In this document: positions 43,473 through 48,044 of the stretch, one piece after another
Layout: every line of letters starts with the position of its first letter
Position numbering within the stretch: the first letter of the stretch is position 1
Source: Gammaproteobacteria bacterium
Lineage (GTDB): Bacteria; Pseudomonadota; Gammaproteobacteria; Ga0077536
Direction of reading: 5' to 3'
Assembly: GCA_016874535.1 (NCBI GenBank)
Contig: VGUA01000015.1
Span: 1-48,044, forward strand
DNA length: 48,044 nt
Made by a program: the position numbers and the translations under genes
The notes under the pieces: generated by a model
Told to the model about the DNA's origin: nothing
Databases searched by the model: none
Seen by the model: only the letters and a program-made list of their open reading frames with translations

Positions 43473-45877
43473 GCGCCCACCTCGTACATTTCACGCCATA
43501 TGGACGACGTCTTGAGGAGCCGGATCACGCGCTCCGGGGTCAGCGGCAGTTGATCAACGCGCACGCCAAAAGGCTTCAGCGCATCCTCCACCGCGTTCAC
43601 CATGGCCGCACACGGCATGATCGTGCTGCCCTCACCCATGCCCTTGGTGCCGAGCGTGGTATAGGGCGACGGTGAGATCACGTGATCGCACTTGATGTCC
43701 GGCACATCGGTCGCGAGCGGATGCAGGTAACTGGTCAGGTCCGTGTTCCAGAGCTGGCCGCGCTCGTCGTAGTGGAACTCCTCCATCAGCGCACCGCCAA
43801 TCCCCTGCACGTAACCGCCGTGCAGCTGGCCCTCGACGATGGTCGGATTGATGATCACGCCGCAGTCGTCGACGATCGCGACGTCCTTCACCTCGATCTT
43901 CCCGGTCTCGGCGTCGACCTCGACGATGATCGCGCTCGAACCACTGGGGTGCGTCGTATAGAGTCGAATGCGGCCGAGTTCGTCCGGTGTCCAGGACGCG
44001 ATCGGGCTCGTCCAGTAGTGCGTGACCTCGAAGGGGTTGGCGACATGCTTCGGCACGACGCCGAACGCGCCGGGCCATAGATGGAGCTTGTTACCGAGCT
44101 CGCGCAGGGTCATGCGGCGACCACCGGGCTCGACGATGGCGCCGTCGGCCGCGACCAAGCCCGCCGCTTCGCACTGCCACAGGTTCGCGACCACCTCGAA
44201 CAGGTTGGCCTTCAGCCGCCGCGCCGCCTCGGCGATGCAGGAGACATTGAACGTGGCGCCGCGGCTCGACCACGGTCCGAGTCCGTAGGGCACGGCGTTG
44301 GTGTCGCCGTAGACGACGCGCACGTCGTCGGGGGTGAGCCCGAGCTCATCGGCCACGACCTGGCAGAGTGTCGTCTCGGAGCCCTGCCCGATGTCCTGGT
44401 GGCCGGTCAGCACCAGCACGCCGCCTTCCGGCATCAGCCGCACGGTCGCGACCTCATAGGAATTGAAGATGCAGCTCGGTACCGCGCCGCCCGAGGGCTC
44501 GAGCATGGACGCGATGCCGATGCCGAGATACTTGGCGCTCTTGCCCTGAGTCGCGGCCTGGCGCTGCTTGACCTCGTCGTAGTCGACGAGCTCGAGCAGC
44601 TTGGCGAGGCATTGTGCGTAGTCGCCGCTGTCGTAGACGGGGCCCGAGATCTGCTGGTAGGGAAACTCGTCCTTGCCGACGAAATTCCGGCGACGGAACT
44701 CCGCCGGCGAGAGCCCGAGCGCATCGGCCATGCGGCTCATCGCGACTTCGAGCGGGTAGTTCGCAATGTCCTTGCCGTAGCCGCGATAGGCGCCGCTCGG
44801 CGCCTTGTTGGAGACGGCCACCTTGGTCGCGACGCGGAACGCGTGCCACTTGTAGGGTCCCGGCACATAGCCCGCGGCGACGAGGAATTTGCCGGCGCCC
44901 GCCGCGTGGCAGGTGCCGTCGCAGCCGACATTGCCCAGGACCTGCGCGTCGAGGCCCTGCAGTATGCCGTCCTTGCTCACCGCAACCTTGAGATACCAGA
45001 CGTAGTCGCGACACTGCATGCCGGACAGCAGGTTCTCCTGGCGCGACTCGGTCCACTTCACGGGGCGGCCCGTCGCGAGCGAGAGCAGGCAGGGGATGAC
45101 TTCGGCGTCGGCCTGCAGCTTGTTGCCGTAGCCACCGCCGATGTCGGGCGCTATCACCTGCACGTCGTGTTCGGGGAAGCGGAAGGTCTGCGCCACGAGG
45201 GTGCGGACCAGGTTTGGCGCCTGGGTCGAACAATGCAGCGTAAGCTTGCGGTTGTAGGCATCGTAGTGCGCAAGCGCGGCGCGTCCCTCGAGGCTCGCAC
45301 CCGAGTAGCGATGCTGCGGCAGGCGGAATTCGAAGACGTGGTCCGCTCGTGCGAAGGTTTCGTCGACGGCGCCGACCGACATGCCCCACGCGCACTGCAC
45401 GTTGTCGCCCCACTCGGGGTAGAGCAGCGGCGCACCCGGCGCGAGGGCCGCTTCGGTGTCGGTGACGGCCGGCAGCACTTCGTATTCGACGTCGATGAAT
45501 TCGAGCGCGTCTTCGGCCAGGTAGCGCGTGTCCGCGGCAATGGCGACGACCGGCTCACCCATGTAGTAGACCTTGTCCGTCGCGAGAGCGTAGACCGTCG
45601 GCACTTTCATGCCGATGTCGATGGTCGGCGCCAGCGGTCCCCAATACCGTTTCGCGTCCTCGCCCGTCAGCACCGCATGCACGCCGGGTAGTGCGCGGGC
45701 GCGCGAGACATCGACCGACTTGATGCGCGCGTGGGCATGGGGACTGCGCAGCATCGCCGCGTGCAGCATCCCGGGCACGCTGATGTCGTCCGTGTAGCGG
45801 CCGTGGCCGGTGACGAGGCGCAGGTCCTGCTTGCGCGCGAGACTCGCGCCGACCCAGCGCGATGTGGACTTCGTCAT
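43469..45877 (-). CDS. Molybdenum hydroxylase large subunit, xanthine-dehydrogenase type
   Basis: 802 residues binding the molybdenum cofactor. N-terminal hammerhead domain from about residue 20 (GHGRYTDDISVPGMLHAAMLRSPHAHARI), molybdopterin-binding domain with IAPDIGGGYGNK, and the catalytic glutamate region TKGMGEGSTIMP. The active-site loop at residues 363-369 is AYRGYGK, not the AYXCSFR of form I CO dehydrogenase, so CO oxidation is unlikely; hydroxylation of a heterocycle or aldehyde is more probable. AGGGGAG precedes the ATG. First gene of a six-gene operon; divergent from mocR with 289 bp between. Confidence 0.92.
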   Translation of the reverse strand: MTKSTSRWVGASLARKQDLRLVTGHGRYTDDISVPGMLHAAMLRSPHAHARIKSVDVSRARALPGVHAVLTGEDAKRYWGPLAPTIDIGMKVPTVYALATDKVYYMGEPVVAIAADTRYLAEDALEFIDVEYEVLPAVTDTEAALAPGAPLLYPEWGDNVQCAWGMSVGAVDETFARADHVFEFRLPQHRYSGASLEGRAALAHYDAYNRKLTLHCSTQAPNLVRTLVAQTFRFPEHDVQVIAPDIGGGYGNKLQADAEVIPCLLSLATGRPVKWTESRQENLLSGMQCRDYVWYLKVAVSKDGILQGLDAQVLGNVGCDGTCHAAGAGKFLVAAGYVPGPYKWHAFRVATKVAVSNKAPSGAYRGYGKDIANYPLEVAMSRMADALGLSPAEFRRRNFVGKDEFPYQQISGPVYDSGDYAQCLAKLLELVDYDEVKQRQAATQGKSAKYLGIGIASMLEPSGGAVPSCIFNSYEVATVRLMPEGGVLVLTGHQDIGQGSETTLCQVVADELGLTPDDVRVVYGDTNAVPYGLGPWSSRGATFNVSCIAEAARRLKANLFEVVANLWQCEAAGLVAADGAIVEPGGRRMTLRELGNKLHLWPGAFGVVPKHVANPFEVTHYWTSPIASWTPDELGRIRLYTTHPSGSSAIIVEVDAETGKIEVKDVAIVDDCGVIINPTIVEGQLHGGYVQGIGGALMEEFHYDERGQLWNTDLTSYLHPLATDVPDIKCDHVISPSPYTTLGTKGMGEGSTIMPCAAMVNAVEDALKPFGVRVDQLPLTPERVIRLLKTSSIWREMYEVGA

Positions 45878-46024
45878 GGTGGTCTCCCCTCACTGTCGAA
45901 CGCTGGTTGTCGACGCTCCCCGGGGCGGGCACCGGGACCGTAGACCCACGGCGCTCGCGACGAGAGCGTCTTCCTCGCCCGCCCGGTGGGTCGAGGCGTG
46001 TCATGGATCACCGACCCACAAGCC

Positions 46025-46134
46025 GGTCCAGTCCGGGGCAGTGGCCTGCTATCTCTTGCCGGCCAGCCCGCCTGTGAGCCAATATTGCGCGTACAAATCT
46101 GCCTGTGACAGGTCCAGTCGCTCGAAACTGGACC
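46025..46134. promoter_or_regulatory. Three ACTGGACC motifs in the divergent intergenic region
   Basis: GGTCCAGT at 46025-46032 and 46111-46118 (reverse complement of ACTGGACC), and ACTGGACC at 46127-46134; the last two form a perfect inverted repeat with an 8-bp spacer. From memory, MocR regulators of the TauR/EnuR type bind repeats containing CTGGAC, so these are good candidates for the operator of the adjacent MocR. The other parts of 45878-46166 show no gene that I recognise. Confidence 0.6.
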
Positions 46135-46166
46135 ACCACCGAATCAAGAGTGAAGGGGGTGACTCC

Positions 46167-47615
46167 ATGAATGCCGGGCGACGTCTGCGTGCAGGCGCAC
46201 TCATCAGGTTGTTCGGTGACTGGCGGCCCGGTCGCGGCGATATTGCCTCCTCGATCGAAGGGCGCATCACCCAACTGGTGTGCGATGGTCGTCTGTCTTT
46301 TGGGACGCAACTACCGTCCGAGCGCGACCTGGCGCGTGAACTCGGCGTGAGCCGGACGACGGTAGCCGCAGCTTATGACCGGCTCCGCGCCGGCGGTCAT
46401 CTGGAGACCCGTCAGGGCGCAGGCAGCTGGGTCGCGCAGGGAGACACCCAGGCGAGCGAGGCGGCGACGCCCTGGTATCCCGTCGGCACGCACGACGAGA
46501 TCGATCTCACGCAAGCCGCACTACCCGCGCCGACAACGTTCTTTGCGGATCTGCTCGCGCGCGCCGCGCCCGCCGCCAACCGCTACAGCGAGGGGCATGG
46601 CTACTATCTCTACGGGCTCCCCGAATTGCGCGCTGCTATTGCGCGTCGCTACACCGACCGCGGCGTGCCAACCACCGCGGGTCAAATCCTCGTCACGACG
46701 GGCGCACAGAACGCGCTCGCGCTGTGTCTCGCGGCGATCCTTCGACCGGGTTCCCGCGTGCTCGTCGAGCACCCGACCTACCCCAACGCGCTCGCGGCGA
46801 TACGCCGCTGGGGCGGGCGTTGCGTACCGGTCGACCTCGACCCTGCCGGCTGGGACCCCGAACGCTGGCGCGAAGCAGTGCGTGAAGCGCGGCCGGATTT
46901 CATCTACTGCGTGCCGGATTGCCACAATCCGACCGGACTCATCATGCCCGAGGACTGCCGTGCACGCCTCGTCGATATCGCTCGTCTGTCCGGGGCGGCG
47001 TTGGTGGTCGACGAGACGCTGACCGACCTCGCCCTCGACGAACCATCACCCACTGCGTTGTCCAGATTTGCGCGCGACGGCATGCTTCTGCTGTCCCTCG
47101 GCTCGCTCAGCAAGGTTTTTTGGGGTGGCCTGCGTGTCGGGTGGATGCGCGGGCCGGAGGCCTTCATCGCGCGCGCCGCCACGGTGAAGGCGACGCTCGA
47201 TATGGCGACCCCGGTGTTGGACCAGCTGATTGCTTGCCAGGTGCTGGCCGACCTCGAGACCATCGTCGCGCCACGACGCGCGCACCTGCGCGCGAATCGT
47301 GCGGCGCTGGTGGAAACCATCGCGAGGTCGATACCCGCCTGGCAGACCGCCACGCCGGCGGGCGGCATCAGCGCCTGGGTCAGACTGGGTGCACCAGTCG
47401 CGACGCGGCTGAGTGAGGTCAGCCACCTCTGCGGTGTGGCGATTACCCCAGGCCCCATGTTCGGCATCGACGGTTCCTTCGAGGACTACATCCGCCTGCC
47501 GCTCACGCTTACGAATGCAATGCTCGCCGAGGCCATGCAACGCCTTGTCCGTGCCTGGATCGCGGTGCGCGATACGCGTGCCGTGAAACCGCGGTCTCTC
47601 GTCGGTACCGTGTGA
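46167..47615 (+). CDS. MocR/GntR-family regulator with aminotransferase domain
   Basis: 482 residues from ATG 46167, with AAGGGGG upstream. N-terminal winged helix (SIEGRITQLVCDGRLSFGTQLPSERDLARELGVSRTTVAAAYDRLRAGGHLETRQGAGSWVA, residues 29-90), then a fold-type I PLP domain: GYYLYGLPELRAAIARRY, VPDCHNPTGLIMP, VVDETLTDLAL and SLSKVFWGGLRVGW with PLP lysine Lys316. Such regulators sense an amine or amino acid through PLP. It is divergent from the molybdenum hydroxylase operon and probably controls it. The ORF track starts 119 codons earlier in the intergenic region. Confidence 0.9.
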   Translation: MNAGRRLRAGALIRLFGDWRPGRGDIASSIEGRITQLVCDGRLSFGTQLPSERDLARELGVSRTTVAAAYDRLRAGGHLETRQGAGSWVAQGDTQASEAATPWYPVGTHDEIDLTQAALPAPTTFFADLLARAAPAANRYSEGHGYYLYGLPELRAAIARRYTDRGVPTTAGQILVTTGAQNALALCLAAILRPGSRVLVEHPTYPNALAAIRRWGGRCVPVDLDPAGWDPERWREAVREARPDFIYCVPDCHNPTGLIMPEDCRARLVDIARLSGAALVVDETLTDLALDEPSPTALSRFARDGMLLLSLGSLSKVFWGGLRVGWMRGPEAFIARAATVKATLDMATPVLDQLIACQVLADLETIVAPRRAHLRANRAALVETIARSIPAWQTATPAGGISAWVRLGAPVATRLSEVSHLCGVAITPGPMFGIDGSFEDYIRLPLTLTNAMLAEAMQRLVRAWIAVRDTRAVKPRSLVGTV

Positions 47616-47756
47616 GGCGGCTGCGGCAGGCCAACCTGGGACACCCACCGAATTAAATCGGGGTTTCGAACGCCGCATTCCACGGGCCCAGTCATCCGGG
47701 ATGGACGCATAACGACTCGATGGCCTGGGTTCATCGGCTGCGACCAGCACCGGTGG

Positions 47757-47776
47757 ACTCTCGCTTTCGCGAGAGT
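47757..47776. repeat. REP-like palindrome
   Basis: ACTCTCGC-TTTC-GCGAGAGT, 8-bp stem, followed by TGACGG, much like the dispersed CGCTTTCGCG repeats common in proteobacteria. The 233 bp after mocR hold only this and another GC-rich hairpin (GGGCGCGAAGCGCGCC). Confidence 0.6.
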
Positions 47777-47848
47777 GACGGTGTGGAACGGGGCGCGAAG
47801 CGCGCCTGGCCCATGCCGGGCGCAGGGTTGAACCGAGCGAGGGTGACG

Positions 47849-48013
47849 ATGGACAGGGCAGCGCTGGAACAACACGCAGACCACATTGCCGAGCAAGGCT
47901 ACACCGTGCTCGAAGGCGTAATCTCGCCGGAGCACAGGAAATTTAACTGCCCTTTGTCGGCCGTGTCCCGCGGAATCGCGCGTCGAGTGCGGGGAAATGG
48001 AAGGCTCCTTTAA
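47849..48013 (+). pseudogene. Phytanoyl-CoA dioxygenase-like gene, truncated
   Basis: MDRAALEQHADHIAEQGYTVLEGVISPEH is the usual N-terminus of PhyH-type Fe(II)/2-oxoglutarate dioxygenases. After residue 29 (about 47938) the sequence changes to RKFNCPLSAVSRGIARRVRGNGRLL and a stop, unrelated to the family. The DNA from 47940 to the window end (GAAATTTAACTGCCC onward) is unlike the coding sequence before and may be an inserted element or rearrangement; I recognise nothing in it. The gene is probably broken. Confidence 0.6.
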
Positions 48014-48044
48014 GGACCGGTCGGCGGTCGGCGGCGGCCGTTTC

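Noticed and set aside
44081-45691. 536-residue plus-strand ORF
   Set aside because: Shadow of the molybdenum hydroxylase large subunit; no protein motif.
43469-45877. CO dehydrogenase (coxL) annotation
   Set aside because: The active-site loop AYRGYGK lacks the cysteine-containing CO dehydrogenase motif.

Overview
This window is most of a photosynthesis gene cluster (PGC) from a purple (anoxygenic phototrophic) member of the Pseudomonadota, followed by a patchwork genomic-island edge and a catabolic operon. The mix of a tetraheme PufC, LH1 alpha/beta, bacteriochlorophyll a genes and a spirilloxanthin-type crt set (crtE, B, I, C, D, F, no crtA in view) together with hemA fits a Gamma- or Betaproteobacterium. 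No rRNA or other species-level marker is present, so I go no further.

Layout. (1) 1-4604, minus strand: bchF-bchN-bchB-bchH, with bchH running off the left end; bchL and bchM probably lie beyond. (2) 4804-11011, plus strand: the B12-binding antirepressor aerR, the redox repressor ppsR, then bchG, bch2 (PucC-like), bchP and an unassigned small membrane protein. (3) 11145-19958, minus strand: a superoperon bchC-bchX-bchY-bchZ-(pufQ-like)-pufB-pufA-pufL-pufM-pufC, read from right to left, most genes overlapping by 1 or 4 nt. (4) 20058-27281: carotenoid genes crtE-crtF (minus), crtD-crtC (plus), crtI-crtB (minus). (5) 27317-31636: bchI-bchD (minus), then a divergent alpha/beta hydrolase-fold protein and a two-CBS-domain protein. 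(6) 31643-34744, minus: hemA, a sensor kinase and an OmpR-type regulator. (7) 34886-36397: a sulfotransferase-glycosyltransferase fusion.

PpsR-type TGT-N12-ACA boxes stand before bchF, bchG, bchC, crtE/crtD and crtI, so PpsR and AerR encoded in the middle of the cluster very probably control Bchl, LH1/RC and carotenoid genes together. The bchC and crtE/crtD pairs have the classical 8-bp spacing.

At 36556-36600 lies the 3' half of a tRNA-Arg(ACG) gene, cut in the anticodon loop: the usual mark of an integrated island. Next come an intact ParE-type toxin-antitoxin pair with a palindromic operator, a second broken pair, and fused pieces of IS110, IS91 and RAYT transposases. From 38573 rightward is an operon (minus) for a three-subunit molybdenum hydroxylase with a CoxG-like protein, a metallo-beta-lactamase-fold hydrolase and a fused alpha-beta thiamine-diphosphate E1 dehydrogenase, transcribed divergently from a MocR-type regulator. 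Its substrate is not known. The window ends in a truncated phytanoyl-CoA dioxygenase-like gene.

All calls are from reading the sequence and the given ORF track; no database search was run.
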